Shown: piece after piece, positions 4,524-10,941 of the stretch | How the letters are laid out: each line of letters opens with the position of its first letter | How positions within the stretch are numbered: the stretch's first letter is position 1 | Assembly (NCBI GenBank): GCA_002293455.1 | Contig: DBDH01000031.1 | Span: forward strand, 1 to 24,467 | DNA length: 24,467 nucleotides | DNA from: Treponema sp. UBA937 | GTDB taxonomy: Bacteria; Spirochaetota; Spirochaetia; Treponematales; Breznakiellaceae | Direction of reading: 5' to 3' | Made by a program: the position numbers and the translations under genes | The notes under the pieces: generated by a model | Databases searched by the model: none | The model's input: the letters and a program-made list of their open reading frames with translations, nothing else | What the model was told of the DNA's origin: nothing

Positions 4524-6656
4524 ATGGCTGAACCAATACAATTTACTGCTGATCTCGATGTCGGCGAAGGAGAGCTTTCGTTCACCTTCCAGAGTAATCA
4601 GTATACATTTTCCAAAGCGAACCTTCCCGATCCCGCAATCACCAGCGTAACGGCGGGAACAACGACAATCGCCGCGGCAGGCGGCGACAGCGTGATAACC
4701 GTTGCGGGAACCAACCTTGCAAACGGTATTACTGTAACCGCCTTTGACGGCGCAACTGCGACGTCCATCACCGGCACAACGAGCGGCAGCGGCACAAGCC
4801 AGACCGTAACGCTGACCTTCCCTGCAAATGCATCAACCACTGATGACAAGGTATACACGGTAAAGGCTTCGCTTGACAGCGGCACAACATGGGTAACGCA
4901 AACGGCAACAGTAACCGTGTCAAAGGCAGCAGTAAATATGCTCGCTGATCTGGCGGAAAAACTGGCAGCCCTCACCGGCGGCAACAGCGCAGACGCTCCT
5001 GCAACAGTAGAAGCTGCGGCAGGAACCTTTACCAATGCAGATACGGTACCGGAAGGTACGACCGGCTGGAGCGCAATTAATGACGCTATATTGGATGCTG
5101 AAAAATACATCATTCTTGATCTTTCTGACTGCACTGTCCCGGGAAATACCATAACAGGAATGGCGGATGGCGATGACCCAATCGGAAATGTCATGAACAT
5201 CATTCAGGACAATCCCTATATCAAAGGCATTATCCTGCCCGACAGTCTTAAAACCATAGGAAACAATGCTTTTGACGGCTGCACCAATCTTACAGTAGTA
5301 ACCATTCCTGCAGGTGTTGAAACCATAGGAAACAATGCTTTTGACGGCTGCACCAATCTTACAGTAGTAACCATTCCTGCAGATGTTGAAACCATTGGGA
5401 ACGGCGCTTTTGACGGCTGCACCGGCCTTATCAGCGTAACCTTTGGGGGAAGCGATACTGAAATAGGAGACAATGCCTTCCCTGCAGGCGCCAACGGCAG
5501 CGGCAGCAATGCAGTCAAAGATGTGTATGCGGCCGGAGGATCCGGAACCTATATAAGAACCGCAGGCGCTGACAACTGGGAAAAAAGCATCGCCCCCGCA
5601 ATAACCACCACGTCATTACCGGGCGGCAAAGTGGAAGAAGCGTACAATCAAACCTTGTCTGCAACCGGAACCGCGCCCATCACATGGAGCCTTGAAAGCG
5701 GTTCTCTTCCTACGGGATTGAACCTTGCCGCCGATACCGGCGTAATAAGCGGAACACCCACCACAACGGGAACGGCTGAGTTTACGGTTAAAGCGGCAAA
5801 CGCGGAGGGAAACGATACAAAGGCGCTTTCCATTGAAATTCTTCCGCCTAATGCTATTGAGAGTCCTAATGTAGGTACCTTGCTGAGGATTCCTGCTGGA
5901 ACCTTTATTATGGGTGATAGCAGCATTACTAACGCCTCTCCTCATACCGTAACGCTGACCAAGGCTTTTTATATGGGCAAGTATGAGATAACGCAGGAGC
6001 AGTACACATCTGTTATGGGGAATAATCCGAGTAATTTTTTTGACAATCCCGAAACAGGAGAAACTCAGGGGAAGAGACCTGTGGAAAAAGTAAGCTGGTA
6101 TGATGTACTTGTATTCTGTAATAAACTGAGCATCATGGAAGGATTAACTCCTGCGTATAGCATTGGCGGGAAGACCAATCCCAGTGATTGGGGAGCAGCA
6201 CCAACAGGCGCTCCTAATAGTACATGGGATGCGGTTACCTGCAACTTTAATGCAAGCGGTTATCGCCTTCCTACGGAAGCAGAATGGGAATATGCGTGCC
6301 GTGCGGGAACTACGACTGCGTATTATACCGGAGATACGATAAGCGATAATACCGGATGGTATGATAACAACAGCGGTGCTAAGACGCATGAAGTAGGAAA
6401 GAAAGCCGCGAATGATTATGGTTTATATGACATGCATGGGAATGCGTATGAATGGTGCTGGGACTGGTACGGAAATTATTCCGGCGGCAATGAGACCGAC
6501 CCCAAAGGCGCGTCTTCGGGGACTAGCCGCGTGAGGCGCGGCGGTAGCTGGAGCCATAGTGACGAGTATATGCGTTCTGCGCGCCGGAACTCAGACTTTC
6601 CGTATACCATCACGGGCAATTACCATGGCTTCCGCCTCGTCCGCCCCCAAGTTTAG
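4524..6656 (+). CDS. 3' part of the multidomain lipoprotein: TIG-like, LRR, Ig-like and FGE-sulfatase domains
   Basis: The 710-codon frame has no Shine-Dalgarno at its first ATG and no signal peptide. It is best read as the continuation of the gene starting at 3975. Numbering from 4524: end of a lipocalin-like domain to about 35; an IPT/TIG-like beta domain about 38-135 (ITVAGTNLANGITVTAF); BspA-type LRR_5 repeats about 232-320 (IGNNAFDGCTNLTVVTIPAG); a putative Ig (He_PIG) domain about 358-440 (GLNLAADTGVISGTPTTTGT); and an FGE-sulfatase domain about 449-709 (IPAGTFIMG, RLPTEAEWEYACRAGT, YDMHGNAYEWCWDWYG, RRGGSWS, GFRLVRP). FGE folds are C-type-lectin-like. The catalytic cysteines of true formylglycine-generating enzymes are not evident, so a binding role is more likely. 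The repeat content and final segment suggest a variable surface adhesin. Confidence 0.85.
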   Translation: MAEPIQFTADLDVGEGELSFTFQSNQYTFSKANLPDPAITSVTAGTTTIAAAGGDSVITVAGTNLANGITVTAFDGATATSITGTTSGSGTSQTVTLTFPANASTTDDKVYTVKASLDSGTTWVTQTATVTVSKAAVNMLADLAEKLAALTGGNSADAPATVEAAAGTFTNADTVPEGTTGWSAINDAILDAEKYIILDLSDCTVPGNTITGMADGDDPIGNVMNIIQDNPYIKGIILPDSLKTIGNNAFDGCTNLTVVTIPAGVETIGNNAFDGCTNLTVVTIPADVETIGNGAFDGCTGLISVTFGGSDTEIGDNAFPAGANGSGSNAVKDVYAAGGSGTYIRTAGADNWEKSIAPAITTTSLPGGKVEEAYNQTLSATGTAPITWSLESGSLPTGLNLAADTGVISGTPTTTGTAEFTVKAANAEGNDTKALSIEILPPNAIESPNVGTLLRIPAGTFIMGDSSITNASPHTVTLTKAFYMGKYEITQEQYTSVMGNNPSNFFDNPETGETQGKRPVEKVSWYDVLVFCNKLSIMEGLTPAYSIGGKTNPSDWGAAPTGAPNSTWDAVTCNFNASGYRLPTEAEWEYACRAGTTTAYYTGDTISDNTGWYDNNSGAKTHEVGKKAANDYGLYDMHGNAYEWCWDWYGNYSGGNETDPKGASSGTSRVRRGGSWSHSDEYMRSARRNSDFPYTITGNYHGFRLVRPQV
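5251..5388 (+). repeat. 69-bp tandem repeat encoding one LRR unit
   Basis: Units 5251-5319 and 5320-5388 differ at one base by eye (caggtg versus cagatg). A third, more diverged unit starts at 5389. Each encodes the 23-residue LRR_5 unit KTIGNNAFDGCTNLTVVTIP plus three residues. Such near-identity at DNA level points to recent duplication, and the unit number can change without breaking the frame. Confidence 0.9.
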
Positions 6657-6700
6657 GCTCCAGCCTGGTATAGGCTAGGGCTGCCCGCGCCGACAGAGCC

Positions 6701-6877
6701 ATGACGGGCGGCGACTTTACCGCCACCGGACCAACCGGAATAGATGGTGAAAGCATTACCAGCGCTCAATGGGGCATTGCTTCATGGTGGACAGGTACCG
6801 CAATGTGGGACGATGAGATATGGGACTTTAGCGGTATAGGCGCGAGCAGTTATCCGAGGCTGCAAGTGGAGAAGTAA
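6701..6877 (+). pseudogene. Remnant of a GLUG-lipoprotein C-terminus
   Basis: A 58-residue frame follows the FGE lipoprotein stop by 44 bp. It reads ITSAQWGIASWWTGTAMWDD, then EIWDFSGIGASSYPRLQVEK and stop. This closely parallels the end of the intact GLUG lipoprotein (WGSFLWWTGTAGWDSTVWDF, then SG..AGSYPQLRV, ending at 10764). No Shine-Dalgarno or signal peptide precedes it, and an in-frame stop lies at 6671. It is the tail of a former gene whose front was replaced by, or lost beside, the FGE gene. Confidence 0.8.
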
Positions 6878-6944
6878 CCACGGCCGCGAAATATTTTTTG
6901 TGCTTTTCGTGGTTGATAACAACTAAAACGGTTAAGTAAAGAGA

Positions 6945-6980
6945 CCGCTGGTGTGCGTTGTGCGCATCAGTGGTTTCTTT
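6945..6980 (+). terminator. Intrinsic terminator, copy 2 of the 814-853 element
   Basis: CCGCTGGTG (6945-6953) pairs with CATCAGTGG (6965-6973), with two G-U pairs, and is followed by TTTCTTT. The preceding AACTAAAACGGTTAAGTAAA is homologous to 791-810. On the minus strand the stem is followed by TCTCTTTAC, so it may also end the rpn transcript. Confidence 0.7.
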
Positions 6981-7039
6981 GCATTGAAGAACGGGTGAGG
7001 ATTTCTATAGGTGTAGAACCCATACCAGGACAAATGAAC

Positions 7040-7306
7040 TTACAGTTTTTGAATTTTCGAGGTAGTAAGTCCGGTAATTTTGCTGATAACTTCTATGGGC
7101 ATACCTTCATTAAGCGCCCGTTTTGCTATTTCCTGCGATTGTTTTTGTTCTCCTTCACGAAGACCTTCACGCCGGGCATGACCGAGGGCAGAGGCTTCAT
7201 TATGCCGAGCGCGTGAACGCCGGCGTTCTATTTCGCGGGCTATTTTTTCGGAAGCTGAAATCTTTGCGTTCCATGCGTCAAGCGCAGGTGTATCGGATGC
7301 ACACAT
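7040..7306 (-). CDS. Small protein with duplicated Rpn C-terminal module, coupled to rpn
   Basis: 88 residues. After a short N-terminus (MCASDTPALDAWNAKISASE) come REIERRRSRARHNEASALGH and ARREGLREGEQKQ, then GMPIEVISKITGL, the same module as in the Rpn tail and in the ORF at 1423-1671. Its ATG follows the rpn stop by two bases. GGAGAA (7318-7313) inside the last rpn codons serves as Shine-Dalgarno with about eight bases spacing, so translation should be coupled to rpn. It may be a second product of the rpn operon, possibly an antagonist or partner of the nuclease, or simply the detached tail of a second rpn gene after deletion. The lack of decay in the frame favours the former only weakly. 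Confidence 0.65.
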   Translation of the reverse strand: MCASDTPALDAWNAKISASEKIAREIERRRSRARHNEASALGHARREGLREGEQKQSQEIAKRALNEGMPIEVISKITGLTTSKIQKL

Positions 7307-7308
7307 TA

Positions 7309-8133
7309 TTAGTTCTCCAATTTTGCTTGAAGCTCAGCAAGCTGTTCACGGAGTTTTTCGTTTTCCGCGTCTTTCCCGGCAATTATTCCCTGCCATTTTT
7401 TCCGCTCCTGCAGTTCGCCTTCACGGATACCTTCACGCCGGGCATGACCGAGGGCAGAGGCTTCATTGTGCCGAGCGCGTGAACGCTGGCGTTCTATCTC
7501 TCTGAACTCGTCCGTTGCAGTTACCTGCCGATACGCTTCAATCGTTTCATTCATTACCGTTACCTCCATGGCTTCTATCTTCGCTAAGTCTTCTTCCGTT
7601 TCCGCCTTAAACAGCGCAAGCCAGAGTTTCAGTTCATCTTTCGCATCTATTCCTTCCGGCAGTTTAGGCAGCTCAAAGTAATGCAGACTCATTTTGTCCG
7701 TCAGCGGAGTATGCCGTGCAACTTCAAGCGCCTGAAACTCTGAATGGAACTCCTCACAGTCGAACAACTTGAACGCCATAATACTGATGATGATTGTACG
7801 GGGCAGTTCCGCGTATTCCCCGCCTTCATCAAGGGCGGTGGAATATTCACGAGCCCAGTAGTACAAAGAACGTTCTGGGTAATCCCCTTCATCGTTGACC
7901 TGTATTTCCAGATCAACCCGCTGCCCGTCTACGGTCATGTTAATATCAAGGCGGCAAAACTTTCCGCCTATTACTTCCGGCGGCATTTCGGGATTGGTTA
8001 TCACAAACTCCCCGATACTTTCGAGCGTTATGCCGAGCAGCTCTGCTACAAGTCGCTTGAGCAGTTCAGGATATTTCACAAAGAGTATTTTGAACAAGGT
8101 ATCGTTCTTGAAGGTATATTCGAGTTTTGTCAC
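7309..8133 (-). CDS. Rpn family recombination-promoting nuclease / putative transposase (PD-(D/E)XK)
   Basis: 274 residues starting at GTG (8133), with AGGGAG four bases upstream. The N-terminus MTKLEYTFKNDTLFKILF is typical of the family. The catalytic core is GKFCRLDINMTVDGQRVDLE followed by IQV, giving Asp63 and the Glu76-x-Gln78 that replaces the usual ExK, then the PERSLYYWAREYS helix. The core therefore looks intact. The C-terminal third is charged and coiled-coil-like. E. coli Rpn proteins are DNA endonucleases that raise RecA-independent recombination and act against phage; that role here is inferred. Within the gene GGAGGT and an ATG at 7554 could start an 81-residue C-terminal product. 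The small ORF at 7040-7306 is translationally coupled downstream. Confidence 0.85.
   Translation of the reverse strand: MTKLEYTFKNDTLFKILFVKYPELLKRLVAELLGITLESIGEFVITNPEMPPEVIGGKFCRLDINMTVDGQRVDLEIQVNDEGDYPERSLYYWAREYSTALDEGGEYAELPRTIIISIMAFKLFDCEEFHSEFQALEVARHTPLTDKMSLHYFELPKLPEGIDAKDELKLWLALFKAETEEDLAKIEAMEVTVMNETIEAYRQVTATDEFREIERQRSRARHNEASALGHARREGIREGELQERKKWQGIIAGKDAENEKLREQLAELQAKLEN
7554..7567 (-). promoter_or_regulatory. Internal Shine-Dalgarno and start for a short Rpn product
   Basis: On the minus strand GGAGGT (7567-7562) is followed by AACGGTA and the in-frame ATG at 7554 (Met194). The site is stronger than the one at the GTG start. It would yield MNETIEAYRQ and on, 81 residues, ending with the rpn stop at 7309. 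The same first 10 residues begin the stand-alone module at 1671, which supports this Met as a true start. Confidence 0.6.
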
Positions 8134-8154
8134 TGGTCTCCCTCTATAAGTGAA

Positions 8155-8183
8155 AGTATATCATTTTTGTACATGAAACTCAA
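8155..8183 (-). promoter_or_regulatory. Promoter of the full-length rpn gene
   Basis: TTGAGT (8183-8178), 17-base spacer, TATACT (8160-8155) on the minus strand, 22 bp upstream of the GTG at 8133. It is the counterpart of the promoter at 1679-1707. Confidence 0.75.
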
Positions 8184-8202
8184 CTTTTATTCGTGTTAAA
8201 GT

Positions 8203-8294
8203 CCGGCCACTCAATAATGAGCGGCCGGGCTGAATACAACCACCAAAGAAGAACCAACATACATCGTTGCTCTGCCTCGCACGCGAGAGCGTGC
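8203..8294. repeat. Palindrome-rich intergenic segment upstream of rpn
   Basis: CCGGCC-a-CTCA (8203-8213) pairs with TGAG-c-GGCCGG (8218-8228), and GCACGC (8279-8284) with GCGTGC (8289-8294) around GAGA. Near the second, AACCAAC and GTTGGTT form an outer arm. No T-run follows either stem. Between 8184 and 8687 there is no convincing gene; the rest of this stretch is the repeats listed next. Confidence 0.6.
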
Positions 8295-8377
8295 AGAAGG
8301 TTGTTGGTTTGGTAAGGCTGATATACACCATACATCAGCGGTCATTTTTGCCTTGGCAATTGTGTTACAATAATGTT

Positions 8378-8436
8378 CCTCTGTGTAATTCATCCTCCCC
8401 CGCCTCGTTCGCCAACAATCGATAATAGAGTTCTTC
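8378..8436. repeat. Intergenic repeat, copy 2
   Basis: CCTCTGTGTAATTCATCCTC through CCAACAATCGATAATAG and GTTCTTC. By eye it differs from 9554-9612 at one base (cgataat versus aataat). A more diverged copy is at 1775-1826. Confidence 0.85.
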
Positions 8437-8570
8437 TGAAACTTCAGTTTCAGAAGAACTTCCATAGCAAAACTGCATTTTGCGCAGCGTTTTGGAACAA
8501 AACGAGAGCAATTGCAAAGACTTCTTCGGAAACTAACCCGAACCGAAGGTTCGCAGTTTCAGAAGAAGTC
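8429..8570. repeat. Double palindromic element
   Basis: A perfect 14-bp stem with a TTCA loop (AGTTCTTCTGAAAC 8429-8442, GTTTCAGAAGAACT 8447-8460) is followed by CGTTTTG-GAA-CAAAACG (8488-8504). A second long stem follows: GACTTCTTCGGAAACT (8519-8534) with AGTTTCAGAAGAAGTC (8555-8570), one mismatch, enclosing CGAACC-GAA-GGTTCG (8539-8553). The two long stems share their arm sequence. There is no T-run. It resembles a REP- or MITE-like palindromic unit; a single-unit version lies at 9607-9652. Confidence 0.8.
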
Positions 8571-8615
8571 TAATACAGTAATTTTTTGCTTTTTTTCATT
8601 TCTTGTTATTAAACT

Positions 8616-8648
8616 GCTGATAAGTTGTTGCTGTTCGTTTGTTACAAT
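8616..8648 (+). promoter_or_regulatory. Candidate promoter, leader copy 4
   Basis: GCTGATAA at 8616-8623 and TACAAT at 8643-8648, with the same 27-nt separation. Homology with 1-181 continues through the Shine-Dalgarno GGAGG and the first nine codons of the signal peptide. Confidence 0.5.
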
Positions 8649-8687
8649 TTCATGCAAAAAAATATTTATTCTTTTACGGAGGAATCG

Positions 8688-8987
8688 ATGAAAAAATTCT
8701 CAAAGAGTATTGGTGGTGTAATGCCGGCTTGCCGAAACCCCTCAGGCGGCGGTAAGAAACAAAGTACCTACTACACCGTCACTATGCGGAGTGATGATAA
8801 CGGTACCGCGTCCAACATAGACGGCGCGGATGTAACCGTAGGCGCAGGCACAACACAGGCAAGTGTATTCAGCGGATGGAACAGTGCGGTTTGGAACATC
8901 AGCGGCGATCTGGACTTTGGTGCGAGTCTTCCCACGCTTAAAGCGGCGGAACAAACACCGGCGCCAACAGTACCGGCTGCAGAATGA
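8688..8987 (+). CDS. Decayed chimeric lipoprotein: damaged signal peptide plus GLUG tail
   Basis: 99 residues. The start has the standard leader and GGAGG. Compared with the intact leaders, about nine codons of the hydrophobic core are missing (MKKFSKSIGGVMPAC), leaving a core too short for normal export. After NPSGGGKK comes the beginning of a B-repeat (YYTVTMRSDDNGTAS). This joins abruptly to a GLUG-type C-terminus (NIDGADVTVGAGTTQASVFS, VWNISGDLDFGASLPTLKAA) and a Pro/Ala/Thr linker. The TGA at 8985-8987 overlaps the ATG of the DUF1566 frame at 8984, which is shifted by one base. It is probably a recombination product that no longer makes a working lipoprotein. Confidence 0.65.
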   Translation: MKKFSKSIGGVMPACRNPSGGGKKQSTYYTVTMRSDDNGTASNIDGADVTVGAGTTQASVFSGWNSAVWNISGDLDFGASLPTLKAAEQTPAPTVPAAE

Positions 8988-9475
8988 TTTCTCACCAAAT
9001 AGGTGATACTGGCCCCGCCGGAGGCATTGTGTTTTATGACAAAGGCGATGATACAGACGGCTGGCGTTATCTGGAAGCGGCGCCTGAGGACACAGAGTTT
9101 GATGCGGAATGGGGAGCAGATGATTATGAAGTGTACACACAAACAGGAGTTGGTACAGGCAAAGAAAATACACAAATCATTGTATATTTTCTTGGTAACG
9201 ATGAAACCGGTAGAGCGGCGCAGATTTGCGATAGTCTGAGTTTTAATGGATTTACAGACTGGTTCTTGCCAAGTAAAGATGAGCTTAACTTGATGTATAC
9301 TAATTTAAAGGTAAACGGATTGGGCGGGTTCAGTAATAGGCAATACTGGTCTTCCTCGTCTTTCGATAGTTTAAATGTATGGAGCCAGAGATTCAGCAGC
9401 GGCTTTCAGTTCGGCGATAACAACGACAGTAGGAAGTATAATTCCTACGCTGTCCGTGCCGTCCGGGCTTTTTAA
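8984..9475 (+). CDS. DUF1566 domain frame (paralogue of 116-727), lacking its own signal peptide
   Basis: 163 residues: IGDTGPAGGIVFYDKG, DGWRYLEAAP, TDWFLPSKDELNLMY, YWSSS and a final RAVRAF. It is closely related along its length to the lipoprotein at 116. Its ATG overlaps the upstream stop as ATGA but has no Shine-Dalgarno, so it would depend on translational coupling. More likely a frameshift has cut a single lipoprotein gene running 8688-9475. Divergence from the paralogue is concentrated between WSSS and VRAVRAF, including a length difference of two codons. The last 30 bases (9455-9484) are identical to 707-736 across the stop codon. Confidence 0.75.
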   Translation: MISHQIGDTGPAGGIVFYDKGDDTDGWRYLEAAPEDTEFDAEWGADDYEVYTQTGVGTGKENTQIIVYFLGNDETGRAAQICDSLSFNGFTDWFLPSKDELNLMYTNLKVNGLGGFSNRQYWSSSSFDSLNVWSQRFSSGFQFGDNNDSRKYNSYAVRAVRAF

Positions 9476-9502
9476 CTATGTAACCCTTCTAAAAAGGTGG
9501 GG

Positions 9503-9528
9503 GCAAGGCGGCGGTTTTGACCCCTTGC
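9503..9528 (+). repeat. Hairpin downstream of the second DUF1566 frame
   Basis: GCAAGG (9503-9508) pairs with CCTTGC (9523-9528). The segment aligns with the 755-782 hairpin but has a weaker stem. No T-run follows. Confidence 0.5.
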
Positions 9529-9553
9529 AAAATTAAGGTAAGATTGGATTTCT

Positions 9554-9652
9554 CCTCTGTGTAATTCATCCTCCCCCGCCTCGTTCGCCAACAATCAATA
9601 ATAGAGTTCTTCGGAAACTAATCCGAACCGAAGGTTCGCAGTTTCAGAAGAA
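9554..9652. repeat. Intergenic repeat copy 3 fused to a single palindromic unit
   Basis: 9554-9612 matches 8378-8436. It continues straight into a palindrome: TTCTTCGGAAACT (9607-9619) with AGTTTCAGAAGAA (9640-9652), enclosing CGAACC-GAA-GGTTCG (9624-9638). This matches the second stem at 8519-8570. Relative to 8429-8570, about 95 bp are absent, as expected for recombination between the similar left arms of the two stems. No gene is seen in 9476-9777. Confidence 0.75.
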
Positions 9653-9700
9653 GTCTAATACAGTGATTTTTTGCTTTTTTTCGTTTCTCGTTGTTAATTT

Positions 9701-9733
9701 GCTGATAAGTTGTTGTTGTTCGTTTGTTACAAT
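9701..9733 (+). promoter_or_regulatory. Candidate promoter, leader copy 5
   Basis: GCTGATAA at 9701-9708 and TACAAT at 9728-9733. Homology with the other leaders ends just after the second box, so this gene has its own ribosome binding site and signal sequence. Confidence 0.5.
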
Positions 9734-9777
9734 CTTGGTATGAGAAGCTATTTTTATTGAAGGAAGAGGAGGAACTC

Positions 9778-10764
9778 ATGCTGTCGGTATCTGTTCTTGC
9801 TTTTGCCGCACCGGGCTGTAGTAACCCGGCAGGCGGCGGTATCTCTGACGATGGCGAAAACGGCACAGAAGCAAGTCCTTTCCTCGTGGCTGACGCGGCT
9901 GACCTTGCGAAAGTAGGCAGCGGCATCGATGGCTGGACTCTCGGCAAATACTACAAGATGACCGCGGATATTGATATTTCAACTACCGCTGACTGGACGC
10001 CCATCGGCAGCAATGCCGCTCCGTTTACCGGAACTTTTGACGGCGGCGGCTGCAAGATTACCGGGCTTAGTATCACCGGCAGCGATACCTATAGGGGACT
10101 GTTCGGCTATGTCGATAGCGGAGCCGCAGTACGCAACGCGGGCGTGTCCGGCACTATTGCAGGTTCCAGTTATGTCGGAGGGATAGCAGGACGTAACTCC
10201 GGTACTATAGAAAACTGTTATTTCACCGGAATCATCACCGCTGTTGGAAACTACATCGGCAGTATTACCGGCTACAACGGAACCGGCGGCACAGTACAAA
10301 ATAGCTGCAACACCGGCGCTATTTCCGGCGCTAAATATGCAGGCGGTATTGTGGGTTACAATACCGCTAAAGTGGAAAACTGTTACAACACCGGTATGGT
10401 GAGCTCATATACTCCATCCGCTACAGGCGGTATAACGGGATACAATGCAGGTTCTGTGGAAAACAGCGTATTCCTCATGGGTACAGAGGTGAAAAATAGC
10501 AGTACCGCCAGCAGCTACTTCGGACGTGTGGCCGGCGTCAACTCCGGCACCCTCAGCAACAACTACGCACACAATGGCATGGCGGAAAATAACAATATTG
10601 CCGCCGCCGAAAATATGGTAAGCAATAAAAACGGCGCGGATATAGACATCGTCCAATGGGGCAGCTTCCTCTGGTGGACAGGTACCGCGGGGTGGGACAG
10701 CACCGTCTGGGATTTCAGCGGCGTAGACGCAGGCAGTTATCCGCAGCTTAGAGTGTTTCTGTAA
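9778..10764 (+). CDS. GLUG-motif lipoprotein
   Basis: 328 residues from the ATG at 9778, which has AGAGGAGG five bases upstream; an in-frame TTG at 9724 would give a longer, less likely product. The N-terminus MLSVSVLAFAAPGCSNPAGG has a lipobox-like APGC at residues 11-14 but no charged n-region and a very short core, so export is uncertain. From about residue 30 there is ASPFLVADAADLAKV and TFDGGGCKITGLSI, then repeated GLUG units (YVGGIAGRNSGTIENCYFTG, YAGGIVGYNTAKVENCYNTG, GGITGYNAGSVENSV), predicted to form a right-handed beta-helix. The end (WWTGTAGWDSTVWDFSGVDA) is the same module found as remnants at 6701-6877 and in 8688-8987. A surface or adhesive role is inferred. The gene appears otherwise intact. 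Confidence 0.8.
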   Translation: MLSVSVLAFAAPGCSNPAGGGISDDGENGTEASPFLVADAADLAKVGSGIDGWTLGKYYKMTADIDISTTADWTPIGSNAAPFTGTFDGGGCKITGLSITGSDTYRGLFGYVDSGAAVRNAGVSGTIAGSSYVGGIAGRNSGTIENCYFTGIITAVGNYIGSITGYNGTGGTVQNSCNTGAISGAKYAGGIVGYNTAKVENCYNTGMVSSYTPSATGGITGYNAGSVENSVFLMGTEVKNSSTASSYFGRVAGVNSGTLSNNYAHNGMAENNNIAAAENMVSNKNGADIDIVQWGSFLWWTGTAGWDSTVWDFSGVDAGSYPQLRVFL

Positions 10765-10786
10765 GGTAAGATTGTTTTCCCCCCTC

Positions 10787-10821
10787 TTGACAAAAATAAA
10801 TAAGTTAAGTAAAACTAACTT
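10787..10821 (+). promoter_or_regulatory. feoAB promoter with overlapping operator-like palindrome
   Basis: TTGACA at 10787-10792 and TAAAAC at 10810-10815 with a 17-base spacer. AAGTTAAGT (10802-10810) faces ACTAACTT (10814-10821) as an imperfect inverted repeat covering the -10 box. A DtxR/TroR- or Fur-type iron regulator is plausible for a feo operon. The regulator cannot be identified from this sequence. Confidence 0.6.
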
Positions 10822-10941
10822 GTCTTAAAGAGACGAATCTGTTATCTTTAATTCAGATGCATTCAACAGAGAAAGGTTTTTCCGAATGTGTGCATCTTTC
10901 TTAAAATGTTAGTCTTTTATAACTTCTTGAAGGGAGAATAT

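Noticed and set aside
3987..4541. Long minus-strand ORF across the lipoprotein gene
   Set aside because: Only its middle (4512-4202) is protein-like, and that part belongs to the plus-strand gene as an inverted segment. The ends are antisense of the signal peptide and downstream coding sequence.
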